This document shows, one piece after another, positions 26,983-37,669 of a stretch of 64,000 nucleotides of DNA. The stretch's first letter is position 1, and every line of letters begins with the position of its first letter. Below the pieces are notes generated by a model. It worked only from the letters and a program-made list of their open reading frames with translations. It was not told where the DNA came from and ran no database searches. The translations under genes and the position numbers were made by a program. The stretch is from Pseudodesulfovibrio indicus (lineage in GTDB: Bacteria > Desulfobacterota > Desulfovibrionia > Desulfovibrionales > Desulfovibrionaceae): positions 1,550,001 through 1,614,000 of the forward strand of contig NZ_CP014206.1 of assembly GCF_001563225.1 (NCBI RefSeq), in the 5' to 3' direction.

Positions 26983-27693
26983 TCAGGCCGCATTTTTCTT
27001 CCGTTTTCCGCCCCAGGGGCAGACCCGGATGCAGACTCCGCAGATGGAGGAGCCGATATGCTCCATCTTGGCGCAGACCTCGCGGACGTGGTGCACGCAC
27101 CGCTCGAAGTGCAGGGCCTCGTGGCGCGAGGAATAGTGGGTCTCGGTATTCACGTTGCGGATGGCACCGGCAGGGCAGGCCTCGGTGCACTTGGTGCACG
27201 AGCCGCAGCGGTTCTTCAGCGGCTCGTCCGGGGCCAGCGGGGCGTCGGTGAGCACCGTGACCAGCCGGATGCGCGGGCCGAACTGCGGGCTGACGGTCAG
27301 CAGGCTCTTTCCCTGCCAGCCGATGCCCGCGGCCACGGCCACGGCCTTGTGCGAGAGGAAGGACATGTTCCGGGCCGTATCCAGCACCTGGCTGGCGGGC
27401 AGGGGCATGGCCTTGAAGCCCGCCTCCTCGATGGCTCGCGAGACCTTCAGGGCCGCCTCGTCCAGCAGCGCGTTCACCCGGGAGTAGTGGGATGCGTATA
27501 TGGGCGTGGGCCAGCCGTCGATGGTCTCGATGACGGCGTCGCTCAAGGCCACGGCCATGGACACGGCGCGGGTGAACCCGTCGAGCAGGTCGGGCGGATT
27601 GGTCTCGATCCCGCGCAGCCGGTCGAGGTCCGCCACGCGCACCAGGGTGACGCCCTGGTCCACGGCAAAGGATTTGAGTTGTTGGGTATCCAT
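26983..27693 (-). CDS. QueG-like 4Fe-4S double-cluster protein
   Basis: 236 residues. The C-terminal part has CGSCTKCTEACPAGAI and CGVCIRVCPWG, the double-cluster ferredoxin pattern of epoxyqueuosine reductase (QueG) and reductive-dehalogenase-like proteins. The central GIGWQGKSLLTVSPQFGPRIRL also matches that superfamily. It is much shorter than true QueG (about 370 residues) and lacks the HEAT-like C-terminus, so it is probably a corrinoid/Fe-S relative of unknown function rather than the queuosine enzyme. Basic tail GKRKKNAA. Confidence 0.75.
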   Translation of the reverse strand: MDTQQLKSFAVDQGVTLVRVADLDRLRGIETNPPDLLDGFTRAVSMAVALSDAVIETIDGWPTPIYASHYSRVNALLDEAALKVSRAIEEAGFKAMPLPASQVLDTARNMSFLSHKAVAVAAGIGWQGKSLLTVSPQFGPRIRLVTVLTDAPLAPDEPLKNRCGSCTKCTEACPAGAIRNVNTETHYSSRHEALHFERCVHHVREVCAKMEHIGSSICGVCIRVCPWGGKRKKNAA

Positions 27694-27813
27694 GGCGCGA
27701 GGCTACGACTTCCGCCCCCCTTTTTCAAGGGGTGCGGGCGGGCCGCGCCGCACCCCATTCGCCGCGCAACACCCTTCGCAAGGGTTTCGCCATATGTTGC
27801 GGGTTTCGGCAAA

Positions 27814-27851
27814 GTCGCGCAAAAGGCGTTTTGCCAAACAGTCACGCAAAA
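27814..27851. promoter_or_regulatory. Paired TCRCGCAAAA sites, candidate activator-binding region
   Basis: GTCGCGCAAAA at 27814-27824 and GTCACGCAAAA at 27841-27851, 27 bp apart, with an inverted GCAAAA-N4-TTTTGC at 27819-27834 between them. They lie 55-92 bp upstream of the sigma-54-type promoter, the place where enhancer-binding proteins act. The same motif recurs at 41002-41012 and 46063-46073. Confidence 0.5.
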
Positions 27852-27905
27852 AATATATGCTTTTATTATAGTGTGTTAAAAATAAAATAGGGAAAGCGGG
27901 AAGTG

Positions 27906-27921
27906 CGGCATGGCCTATGCA
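27906..27921 (+). promoter_or_regulatory. Sigma-54-type promoter
   Basis: CGGCATGGCCTATGCA: GG and GC exactly 10 nt apart, matching the -24/-12 consensus TGGCACG-N4-TTGCW except at the first T, the C of CACG and one T of the -12. Transcription would start near 27933, 35 bp before the ATG at 27968. Confidence 0.5.
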
Positions 27922-27967
27922 AAGTCTTGGGGCAAGAACACCGACCATCCAACAAGGAGTATGGATA

Positions 27968-28588
27968 ATGGAACTCGTTTTTACCGCTCACGGGCACTCC
28001 TGCGACCTTGCCCTCCATCCCGTATCGGAGAAGACGGCCCGGACCATCGAAAAGTACGGGTCGGAAGTTTATTCCATGAAGGCCCTGGATTGGTGGCGCA
28101 AGGGCAAGACGGCCACCTGGGGCATGCGCATAGACGACCTCTGCCACATCCAGGTCAGCCTGGACGGCAAGCCCGTGGAGTTCGACTATGAAAGGATAGT
28201 GGCCGATCCTCTGCGCATCCGCAGGCGGATGTTCCTGGACAGCAGGGCCAAGTACCTCTGCGTCCTGGGGTTCGACAACGAGGTCTGCAGGTTCTCCTGG
28301 AAGTGGACCGGCGTGGACTCCTTCAACCCCGACCGTTTCGAGTTCATGGTCCACCAGTGGGACCGCATCATGGGCGAGGACGGCTACTTCATCCTCGATG
28401 AAATCCGGTACAACAACGAATTCGCCACCAACCACGATTGGTGCGACGCCTCCGGCTTCACCCTGGTTCCCCCGCGCATCATCGACCTCGACGAGGTCCG
28501 TCGCGAGCTGGCCGAAGGCGGACCGGAGCACATAGGTTCTCCCTTCCCCTCCCCCCGCATCACCGCTTCCACGAAGCATCCGGGCTAG
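27968..28588 (+). CDS. Hypothetical protein behind a sigma-54-type promoter
   Basis: 206 residues; the start at 27968 is preceded by AAGGAG. Predicted soluble and mixed alpha/beta, rich in Trp and Tyr (ALDWWRKGKTATWG, SWKWTGVDSF, HQWDRIMGEDGYFILDEIRYNNEF), with no signal peptide or membrane segment. I do not recognise the family. It is a single-gene unit: a sigma-54-like promoter and paired TCRCGCAAAA motifs upstream, and a strong terminator 49 bp downstream. It is therefore likely controlled by a dedicated enhancer-binding protein. Confidence 0.7.
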   Translation: MELVFTAHGHSCDLALHPVSEKTARTIEKYGSEVYSMKALDWWRKGKTATWGMRIDDLCHIQVSLDGKPVEFDYERIVADPLRIRRRMFLDSRAKYLCVLGFDNEVCRFSWKWTGVDSFNPDRFEFMVHQWDRIMGEDGYFILDEIRYNNEFATNHDWCDASGFTLVPPRIIDLDEVRRELAEGGPEHIGSPFPSPRITASTKHPG

Positions 28589-28636
28589 CCCCGGGCACTC
28601 CTCTCCCGACAGGGGCAATCCGCAGCCCCGCTGGGA

Positions 28637-28676
28637 CCCCTCCCGCGCCGAAGGCGTCGGGAGGGGCTTTCCTTTT
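28637..28676 (+). terminator. Terminator after the hypothetical gene
   Basis: Long stem: CCCCTCCCG pairs with CGGGAGGGG, continuing as CGCC-GAA-GGCG after a one-base bulge, then CTTTCCTTTT. Confidence 0.9.
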
Positions 28677-28740
28677 CGGCGTCCGATAACGGCGGAAAAC
28701 CCCATGCTCCAATCATTCCGATCCGGTTGACTGCGCCCGG

Positions 28741-28774
28741 AAAAAGTGGAGCCCCCGCGCCGTCGGGCGCGGGG
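28741..28774 (-). terminator. Terminator of the 12-gene regulatory/transport operon
   Basis: 9-bp perfect stem CCCCGCGCC / GGCGCGGGG, loop GTCG; on the minus strand it is followed by CTCCACTTTTT. Confidence 0.8.
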
Positions 28775-28801
28775 ACTCTGCTTTGGGGGGAGGGATGGGT
28801 T

Positions 28802-30325
28802 CTAGAAATCGGCTTCCGCGGCCTTGGCCGCCAGGTCCACGTCCAGGGCTGGCTGCAACCGCAGGGTCACGGTGGTTCCCTTGCCGGGCTTGCTGGCCAG
28901 GGTGACGCTGCCGCCCGCTTCCTCCACGATCTTCTTGATCAGCGGCAGTCCCAGGCCGTTGCCCTCGTCCTTGGTGGAGTAGAAGGGGTTGAAGGCGCGG
29001 TCCAGTTCGGTCTCGTTCATGCCCTTGCCCCGGTCGATGATGCTCAGGACCACCTCGCCCCCGTCCATGGCGGCGTCCAGGGTGATGTCTCCCCCCTCGG
29101 GCATGGCCTCGATGGAGTTCTTCAGGATGTTCACCAGGCACTGCTTGAGCGAATCGGCGTCGCCCAGGACCGAGGGCAGGTGCTCCCCGGCCTGGACCTC
29201 GATATTGTACCCCTGCCTTCCGTAGCCCACGTCCATGAGCTCGGCTACGTCGCGGCACACGGCCACGATGTCCACGGTCCCCTCCGGGCCGTGGGACGGG
29301 CGCACGAAGTTGAGCATGTTGGTCAGCAGCTTGTCGAGGCGCTTGGTCTCGTCCACGATGATCTGGACCTTTTCCCGCTCCTGGGTGTCCAGCTTGGGCG
29401 AGCGGAGCAGGGCGTTGGCAAACCCGCCCACCGCGTACAGCGGGTTGCGGATCTCGTGGGCCAGGTAGGTGGAGATTTCGCCGATGATGGCGAACTTGTC
29501 CTGCTGCTGCTGGTACTTCTCGCGCCGGGTGCGCTCGGTGATGTCGCGGTGCATGACCATGATGTGGGACATGTTCCCGCGCATGTCGAAGATGGGGTAG
29601 GCATAGAGCCGGTAGTACTGGAGCAGGCCGCTGCCGTTGACCCGGGTTACCATGGACTCCTCCTTCTTCCCGCTGAGCAGGGTCTTGTGGAAGGGGCAGA
29701 CCGGGTCGAGCTGGTTGCAGAAGCAGGACCCGTCGCGCAGCCGCGCCGCCTTCCAGCACGGCTGCCCGAGCAGCTCCTTGCGGGTCACGCCCGCCCGCTG
29801 CCAGACCGTGCGGTTCAGGTCCTGGATGTTGCCGCTCTTGTCGAGCAGGAAGATGTCCTCTCGGATCTCGTCGATGATGGACTGGATGAGCGTCCGCTGG
29901 TGGTCCAGGCTGGCCATGTAGTTGCCCTTGACCACGGCCATGTCGTGCAGGCCGCACAGGAAGATGATGTCCCGGTGGTCCAGGAGGGCCACGGAGTCGG
30001 GCAGGGTCCGGCGCAGGCCGGAGCTGATCTCCCGTTCGCCGGTGATCTCGATGACCAGGTTGATCTCCGGGTGGGCCGCGAGCATCTCGGCATAGTCCCG
30101 GTAGACCGGGCAGGTCTCGCAGTCCTCGGGCAACTTCTTGGCCGGATCGGCGTTGCTGATGGCCGCCAGGCGCATCTCCGGCAGGAATTCGCGGAAGGTT
30201 TCGTTGTAGATGATGTCGAGCATGACCTTGAGCATGGAGCCGGTTCCCACCAGGCCGACGTTGAAGGGGCCGATGGAGCCGTTCCAGTAGCAGATGCCGA
30301 GGTTCTCGTAGGTGAAGTCTTCCAT
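28802..30325 (-). CDS. Histidine kinase with N-terminal Rossmann (NAD-binding-like) and PAS domains
   Basis: 507 residues; GGAGGACG precedes the start. Residues ~15-135 look like a dinucleotide-binding fold (VGLVGTGSM near 24, then LAAISNADP and an INLVIEITG strand), as in homoserine or aspartate dehydrogenases. A cysteine-rich PAS domain follows (~150-270, CWKAARLRDGSCFCNQ and VCPFH), then HisKA (LAHEIRNPL) and HATPase (NILKNSIEAM, GNGLGLPLIKKI). No membrane segment is seen, so it is a cytoplasmic sensor, plausibly of NAD(P)(H) or a dehydrogenase ligand. It is the last gene of a long minus-strand operon, 19 bp after a response regulator gene. Confidence 0.88.
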   Translation of the reverse strand: MEDFTYENLGICYWNGSIGPFNVGLVGTGSMLKVMLDIIYNETFREFLPEMRLAAISNADPAKKLPEDCETCPVYRDYAEMLAAHPEINLVIEITGEREISSGLRRTLPDSVALLDHRDIIFLCGLHDMAVVKGNYMASLDHQRTLIQSIIDEIREDIFLLDKSGNIQDLNRTVWQRAGVTRKELLGQPCWKAARLRDGSCFCNQLDPVCPFHKTLLSGKKEESMVTRVNGSGLLQYYRLYAYPIFDMRGNMSHIMVMHRDITERTRREKYQQQQDKFAIIGEISTYLAHEIRNPLYAVGGFANALLRSPKLDTQEREKVQIIVDETKRLDKLLTNMLNFVRPSHGPEGTVDIVAVCRDVAELMDVGYGRQGYNIEVQAGEHLPSVLGDADSLKQCLVNILKNSIEAMPEGGDITLDAAMDGGEVVLSIIDRGKGMNETELDRAFNPFYSTKDEGNGLGLPLIKKIVEEAGGSVTLASKPGKGTTVTLRLQPALDVDLAAKAAEADF

Positions 30326-30344
30326 GCGCGTCCTCCGGTTCGGG

Positions 30345-30773
30345 TCAGCGCGACGCCGACCCGTCTATCAGTTCCGTGACGCCGATCTCCCCGTGCCGCA
30401 GGAGCTTGCGCTCCATGGCCCGCTGCACCGTCTGGATGATCTCCGGCATGGACGCGGGCTTGAGCAGGTAGTCGAAGACGCCGTTCTGGAGCAGCTTCAT
30501 GGCGTCGCTGATGGAGGTGTGGCCCGTCAGGCAGACGGTCTCCACGTCGAACCCCTGGAGCTGCATTTCGTTGAAGGTTTCGGCCCCGGACATGCCGGGC
30601 ATTTTCATGTCCAGCAGCACCACGTCGAATTCGTTGGTGGCCAGCTTGTTCAGGGCGTCCAGGCCGTCGCGGGCCTCTTCCACCGGGAACCCCTCGGCCT
30701 TGAGCAGGCGGCTCAGGGATTGCCGGAAACGGTCCTCGTCGTCGACCACGAGTATTCTCGCCTTGTTCGTCAT
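30345..30773 (-). CDS. Single-domain response regulator
   Basis: 142 residues: one CheY-like receiver (acidic DDE at 11-13, phospho-acceptor D55 in LLDMKMPG, CLTGHT, and Lys in LLKPAS) plus a ~20-residue tail with no DNA-binding or enzymatic output. Its start overlaps the stop of the preceding histidine kinase gene by 4 bp (ATGA), so these two are translationally coupled and likely a cognate pair. As a receiver without output it would act by protein contact or as a phosphorelay intermediate. Confidence 0.92.
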   Translation of the reverse strand: MTNKARILVVDDEDRFRQSLSRLLKAEGFPVEEARDGLDALNKLATNEFDVVLLDMKMPGMSGAETFNEMQLQGFDVETVCLTGHTSISDAMKLLQNGVFDYLLKPASMPEIIQTVQRAMERKLLRHGEIGVTELIDGSASR

Positions 30774-31702
30774 TGTGCACCTCGTTGGGATTTCATGGGG
30801 ATGCGCAGGGTGAAGGCAGCGCCCTGGCCGGGCCGGGAATCGACAACGATGTCCCCGCCCAGTTCGTTCATGATGCGCAGGCTGACCGACAGGCCCAGCC
30901 CGGTGCCCTCGCCGGGGGCCTTGGTGGTGAAAAACGGGTTGAACAGCCGGTCCATGTGCTCCGGGGCGATGCCCGGTCCGCTGTCCCTGATCTTGGCGCA
31001 GACCACGTTTCCCATGGGGAAGGTCGTGATGGTGATGTTCCCGTCCTCTCCCACGGCCTGGACCGCATTGATGAGCAGGTTCAGGAGCACCTGGCGCAGC
31101 AGGGGCGGGTCGCTCATCAGCCCGGGCAGTTGCGGGTCCAGCTTGCGGTGGATGCGGATGTTCTTGGGCCGCGCCTCGCGCTCCACCAGCTCCAGCATGT
31201 CCTCCACCAGCCGATTGATGTTCGCATACTGGGACACGGGCTTGCGCTTGCGGGCCAGGTCCAGGAGCTTGTGGGTGATGTCCGAGCAGCGGGACACCTG
31301 GGCGTAGATGACGTCGATGCCCGCCCTGACCTCGTCCAGGGTCTCCCTGTCCGGGGTCCCGGCCAGGTTGTAGCGCATCAGCTCCGCCTCCTGGAGGATG
31401 ATGTTCAGCGGGTTGTTGATCTCGTGGGCGATGCCCGTGGACAGTTCGCCCAGGGCCATGACCCTCTGCGATTGGATGAGCTGGCTGTTCATCTCTTCCT
31501 GTTCCGCGGAGGCGTCCGCTAACCAGCGCGTCGAGGCCCGGAGCAATACCCATGTCCCCAGGGCGATCAAAATGGCAGCGCCGAGGGCGAGGGGATCCCC
31601 GACGGCCCCGCGCATCCAGACCATGGCCCCGACGGCCAGGCAGGAAGCGGGATATGCGTACTGTCCGAGCAGCACGACGCGGCTGGCGCGGGCGAGGCTC
31701 AT
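30770..31702 (-). CDS. Membrane histidine kinase without a periplasmic sensor
   Basis: 310 residues. Two close N-terminal hydrophobic helices (~8-30 and ~36-55) joined by a very short loop, then HisKA (GIAHEINNPLNIIL) and HATPase (NLLINAVQAV, DSGPGI, GTGLGLSVSLRI). With almost no extracellular part, it probably senses the membrane or a partner protein. The start overlaps the upstream response regulator by 4 bp and the stop overlaps the downstream one by 4 bp, giving the order RR-HK-RR. Confidence 0.92.
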   Translation of the reverse strand: MSLARASRVVLLGQYAYPASCLAVGAMVWMRGAVGDPLALGAAILIALGTWVLLRASTRWLADASAEQEEMNSQLIQSQRVMALGELSTGIAHEINNPLNIILQEAELMRYNLAGTPDRETLDEVRAGIDVIYAQVSRCSDITHKLLDLARKRKPVSQYANINRLVEDMLELVEREARPKNIRIHRKLDPQLPGLMSDPPLLRQVLLNLLINAVQAVGEDGNITITTFPMGNVVCAKIRDSGPGIAPEHMDRLFNPFFTTKAPGEGTGLGLSVSLRIMNELGGDIVVDSRPGQGAAFTLRIPMKSQRGAQ

Positions 31703-32093
31703 TGCTGGGCCCGCCGCTCGATCCGCAGCCGGGCGTGCTCGTGGGCGGCCCGGATGCGATCAAGAAGATTGTCGATGGAGAACGGCTTGAGGATGTAGTC
31801 GTAGGCCCCGAGGTTGATGCCCTCGATGCCGGACTGCATGGAGCCGTGACCGGTGAGCATGATGACCTCCAGGTCGCGGAACCGCTTGCGGATCTCCTTC
31901 AGGGTGTCGATGCCGGACAGGCCGGGCATGCGCACGTCGAGAATGACCACGTCCACGGGGTGTTCGGCCAGGAACGCCAGGGCGTCCTCGCCGTTGGTCA
32001 CGGTCTCCACGTCCACGTTGCGCTTGGTCAGCCTGCGCTTGATGAGCTTCAGGAAGTCGTGCTCGTCGTCCACCACGAGAATGCGGATTCTGG

Positions 32094-32097
<4 letters not shown>
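31699..32097 (-). CDS. Single-domain response regulator
   Basis: 132 residues: receiver only (DDE at 10-12, phospho-acceptor D54 in ILDVRMPG, MLTGHG, Lys in ILKPF), ending in a basic helical tail (LRIERRAQQ). It overlaps by 4 bp both the Cache histidine kinase gene before it and the small membrane kinase gene after it, so it could receive phosphate from either. No output domain. Confidence 0.92.
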
Positions 32098-33766
<1,669 letters not shown>

Positions 33767-33770
<4 letters not shown>

Positions 33771-36355
33771 GCGGCGCATCCCCCTTCCCGCAGTTCGGCG
33801 TCGAGGCCGTCGAGCAGGGTTTCGATGTCCGCCTCGAACTTGTCGCGGTAGCGGATCACCGTGCCGGGGTCGGCCATGGACATGTCGATCTGCCGGGTGT
33901 GCATGAGCAGGTAGCCGAGGATGGCCATGGTCTGCTCCACGGCCCTGCGGGTCACGCCCTCCAGCCGGGCGAAGAGCGCGTCCTCGCGTATCTCCGCGAT
34001 GAAGCCGCGCCGTTCCAGGATCTCGGCCACCAGCTTTGAGCGGGCGTGGCGGCGGTCCAGGCTCGCGCCGCCGCCCTTGAACTGGAACAGGGCGTAGTTG
34101 GAGTTCGGGTCGTCTCCGGCGAACCCCTCGATGGTGCAGAAGTGGAAACCGAAGCGCGATTGCAGGTTGCAGTAGTTCCGGCCCACGATGAAGTAGTTGC
34201 GCTCGCCCATGTCGTTGCGCGCGCCGGGCATGAGCGCCGGGTTCTGGGCCGCGCTGGTCAGCACGGACATGAATCCGTCCATGCGCGGCGCGGGCGGGCC
34301 CTCCCAGGGGATGGCCATCATCCCGTACCACAGGGCGCGCATGGGGCTCGCGCAGACGTCCTCGATGGTGATGGACTTGGTGCCGCCCGAGCCGCGGGTG
34401 CCGCCGCCGATGTCCACCAGCCAGTACTGCATGGCGCGTTCCCCGGCGAGTCGGCGCGCCCCGGCCAGGGGCCGGTCGCCCTGGGCGAACATCTCGAAGA
34501 CCGCCTTCTCGTGGCAGAACCGGGTGATGTCGTGCAGGGAGCGGCAGTTTTCGGGCCGGAATTCCGGAGAATCCGGGTCGGTCAGGTTCAGGGGGGTGAT
34601 GTGCTTGAGCACCCCTTGCAGGGCCAGGCCGACGTCGGTGGTGCGCGACCGGGCCGGGGGCCTGGCCTCGCGGTCGATCATTCGTTGGCGGCGGCCCAGG
34701 TAGATGGTCCCGGAGCTGCCGTTGACCGTGACCATGCCCACCCCGGCCAACCGTTCCACCGCGCCGGGCGCGCCGATCAGGGCCGGGATGGAGTATTCCC
34801 TGGCCACGTTGGCCAGGTGGCCCACGGAGCTGCCGAACTCGGCCACCAGGGCGGCGGCGCGGGGCAGCAGGGCCGAAAGCTGGGGCCGGGCGGTGCGGGC
34901 CAGCAGGACCGCGCCGTCCGGGAAGCGGAACATGTCCTCCTCGGTCTCCACCTTGACCACGTAGCCCGCGGCCGCGCCGGGGCTGGCCGGGATGCAGCCG
35001 GACAGGAGGGCCATGCCCCGGCTCTCCTCGTCCACGGGCGGGGCGGGCTGAACCGGGTCGCAGATGGTCAGGGGACGGCATTGCAGGATGACGATGCGCC
35101 CGTCGCGCGCCTTGGCCCATTCGATGTCCTGGGGACGGCCGAAATACCGCTCGATGCGCAGGGCCATGGCCGCCAGCCGCTCGGCGTCGCCGTCGGAGAT
35201 GGCCGGGGCGAGCTGCCTGCCGCCATAGAGCTTTTCCTTGCGGATCTTGCCCGTGGAGGCGAGCACGAACCGGATCTCCTTTTCGGCCACGTCCCGGTCC
35301 AGGACCCGCCCGGTCTCCCGGTTCACGGTCCAGGAGTCGACCAGGGAGCTGCCGTCCACCACGGCGCAGGGCAGCCCCGGCACGGCGGTGACGATCAGCG
35401 ATCCGTCGGAGTGGCCCATGGGCGGCCGGGTGTAGATGACCCCGCCCGCCACCGCGTCGATCATCTCCATGCACCCCGCGGCCATGACCATCTCGTCCTC
35501 GCGCAGCCCGCGGTTGCGGACGTAGGTCAGCGCCGTGGCCGAATACATGGAGGCGACGACCGTGCGGTAGGCGTCCAGGATCTGAGAGGGCCGGACCCCG
35601 AGCACGGACTGGAACTGCCCGGCGAACCCGGCCTGTTCCGAATCCTCGCCCAGGGCGCTGGAGCGCACCGCGAACCGGATGTCGCCCAGCCGTTCGCACT
35701 GCGCCTCGACCGCCTCCTCCAGTTCCGGGGGCATGGGGGCCATGTCCACGGCGTGGCGGATGGTCCGGCCCAGCTCGGTCAGCTCGGTGAGCGAATTGCC
35801 GTCGTGGATCTGGGTCAGCCGTCCGATCTCGTCGTCGAGCCCGTTGGACTCCAGGAACAGCCGGAAGGCCGAGGCCGTGATGGCGAAGCCGTGCGGCACC
35901 TCCAGGCCCAGCTCGGACCGTATCTCGCCGAGCAGGGCGACCTTGGAGCCGGTTTCCGGCATGTCCTTGGCCCGGACCTGGCGCAGGGCGAGGACCACCG
36001 GACCCTTGGCCGGGGCGGACGGGCCCGCGAAGGCCTGGTCCATGGCGAGGACGATGTCGTTGAACACGTCGCGGAGTCCGTCGTACTTGCCGGGGGCCAT
36101 GAGGCACAAACGCTCGATCATCTGGCGCACGCTGGACGCGACCATCACGGAATAGGCGCGCACGCGGGTAATCCCGGAGGGCAAGCCGGTCTGCGCGGCC
36201 TCGGTCATCTCCGCCATCAGCTCCAGGGCCTTGCCGTTCGCCGACAGCAGGAGGCGGAACTCCTCAGACTTGTTGAGGAACGTATCAACGGCCTCCGTCT
36301 TGCCCTCCGGGTTCCCGTGAATGAAATTGAACAGGGTCCTGATCGCGGTCTTCAT
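33767..36355 (-). CDS. PEP synthase-like protein within a two-component operon
   Basis: 862 residues. A ~125-residue helical N-terminal region precedes a PEP/pyruvate-binding (ATP-grasp-like) domain (~130-445; FAVRSSALGEDSEQAGFAGQ, the hallmark of PPDK/PEP synthase). A swivelling phospho-His domain (~470-570) has VAEFGSSVGHLANVARE, where the family's T-S-H motif reads V-G-H but the His is kept. The C-terminal ~290 residues are not the usual PEP-binding TIM barrel and I do not recognise them. The TIM barrel normally does the PEP chemistry, so it may instead pass phosphate to a protein, like rifampin phosphotransferase-type kinases. It overlaps a kinase gene by 4 bp and follows a response regulator gene. 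Confidence 0.83.
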
Positions 36356-36369
36356 GGCGCACCTCCGGC

Positions 36370-36753
36370 CTAGGGTTGGACGCGATGCCGGGAGCGCACG
36401 GCATCCAGCACCTTGAAGTACAGCTCGTCGGTTCCCACGGGCTTGAGCAGGAAGTCGAAGGCGCCCATGTCCATGCCCTGGATGAGAACCTTGGAATCGG
36501 CGTGGCCGGTCAGGATGATCACCGGCAGGGTGGGGTCGATGGCCTTGATCCGCCGCAGGGTCTCGATGCCGTTCATCTCGGGCATCATGACGTCGAGGAT
36601 GACCACGTCGAAATCGTTTTCCCGAATCTTGTCAATGGCTTCCTGGCCGCTTGCGGCCTGGGTTATCTCCGCATTGCGGCGCACGAAACGGCGCGCGTAG
36701 GCGGTGCGGAAGTCGGCCTCGTCGTCGACGAGGAGCAAGCGTATCTTCTTCAT
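36370..36753 (-). CDS. Single-domain response regulator
   Basis: 127 residues from an ATG with AGGAGAAC upstream; the frame is open further but without support. Receiver only: DDE at 10-12, phospho-acceptor D54 in ILDVMMPEMNG, ILTGHA and Lys in LLKPV. It lies 14 bp before the PEP-synthase-like gene. The upstream gap (118 bp) contains a strong hairpin, so this gene may be the first of a separately processed part of the operon. Confidence 0.92.
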   Translation of the reverse strand: MKKIRLLLVDDEADFRTAYARRFVRRNAEITQAASGQEAIDKIRENDFDVVILDVMMPEMNGIETLRRIKAIDPTLPVIILTGHADSKVLIQGMDMGAFDFLLKPVGTDELYFKVLDAVRSRHRVQP

Positions 36754-36784
36754 CTCGGTTCTCCTGTTCGGCTTCCCCTCCGGT

Positions 36785-36812
36785 GGCCGGGGGCGGGGCA
36801 GTGCCCCCGGCC
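36785..36812 (-). other. Intercistronic hairpin between YIP1 and response regulator genes
   Basis: 10-bp perfect stem GGCCGGGGGC / GCCCCCGGCC with an 8-nt loop and no T-run on either side; more likely an mRNA processing or stability element than a terminator. Confidence 0.5.
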
Positions 36813-36871
36813 GGATGGGGAGGAGTAAGGAATGCATGCACGCGAACCCTCGCCTGCATGTGGGGCAGTCC

Positions 36872-37420
36872 CTACCGGAAAAGGTGGCTGATCTCGACGA
36901 TCAGGGGCGCGGCGGTCCAGAAGAACAGAAGTATGACCACGGCGGTCAGGATGACCAGCAACCCGGACCGGACCTTGCCGATGCCCAGGCTCTTGTGCAG
37001 CCCCACGCCGATGAGCACGGCGCGGACCGGCTCCATGACGAACGCCAGCCCCGGAATCCAGGAGATGACCATGACCGCGCCGCTGGCGTAGGCGTAGATG
37101 TTGAAGATGCGCCCGAAGGGCAGCCGTTCCTGCCCGGTCATGGCGACCAGGATGAAGGTGATGACCGCTCCGAAGGCGGGCATGATGATGGCGTTGGCCA
37201 TCATGACCAGTCCCATGGCCAGGGAATTCTCGAAGAAATAGGCCATGCTCACGGAGCAGTAGAAAAGGGACGAGATCATCAGGAACAGGAGCGCCTTCCG
37301 CGATCCGGTCTCCTGCGAGATCTTTTCGAAATATCGTGCGGGAGTCCGCATGATCTCCATCAGGGTGTCGAAGTATTCCCGTATGCCCATCCGGGAATCG
37401 TTGCTGCGCGTGGCTTCCAT
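36872..37420 (-). CDS. YIP1-family membrane protein
   Basis: 182 residues with about five hydrophobic helices after a ~40-residue cytoplasmic N-terminus (YFDTLMEIMRTPARYFEKI, the conserved Yip1-domain entry). The motif FGRIFNIYAYASGA within helix 3-4 is typical of bacterial YIP1 proteins. Function unknown; in this operon it sits between the 49-residue membrane peptide and the receiver gene, so it may be part of the transporter complex. Confidence 0.85.
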   Translation of the reverse strand: MEATRSNDSRMGIREYFDTLMEIMRTPARYFEKISQETGSRKALLFLMISSLFYCSVSMAYFFENSLAMGLVMMANAIIMPAFGAVITFILVAMTGQERLPFGRIFNIYAYASGAVMVISWIPGLAFVMEPVRAVLIGVGLHKSLGIGKVRSGLLVILTAVVILLFFWTAAPLIVEISHLFR

Positions 37421-37446
37421 AACTCCTCTCCTTGTCTTGAAAATGC

Positions 37447-37596
37447 CTAGAAATAGTCCTTGCCCAGTTCGAAGACGCCCCAGGCCAGCATGAGTAGGGT
37501 CATCAGGAACAGGACCCGCCGTTCGGCGCGCTTGGTGAAATAGGTGACGCCGTTCTTGTGCATCACTTCGCGTCTGGTTTCGTTTTCGTTTTGCAT
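37447..37596 (-). CDS. 49-residue single-pass membrane peptide
   Basis: Start ATG at 37596 has AAAAGG 9 bp upstream; another in-frame ATG at 37605 is too close to it. The product has a hydrophilic N-terminus, a basic stretch (FTKRAERR) and one hydrophobic helix (VLFLMTLLMLAWGVFEL). It lies 26 bp before YIP1 and 73 bp after the DASS transporter gene, so it is probably a small subunit or regulator of that transporter. No homologue recognised. Confidence 0.7.
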   Translation of the reverse strand: MQNENETRREVMHKNGVTYFTKRAERRVLFLMTLLMLAWGVFELGKDYF

Positions 37597-37618
37597 CGGC
37601 TGCATCCTTTTGTTTTGT

Positions 37619-37646
37619 CGGCGGCCCGCCCGAAGGCGGGCCGCCG
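37619..37646 (-). other. Intercistronic hairpin after the DASS gene
   Basis: 12-bp perfect stem CGGCGGCCCGCC / GGCGGGCCGCCG, loop CGAA, no T-run; may stabilise the upstream transporter mRNA and lower expression of the genes beyond. Confidence 0.55.
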
Positions 37647-37669
37647 GGTTGTGTTTCAGGTCAGGGTCG

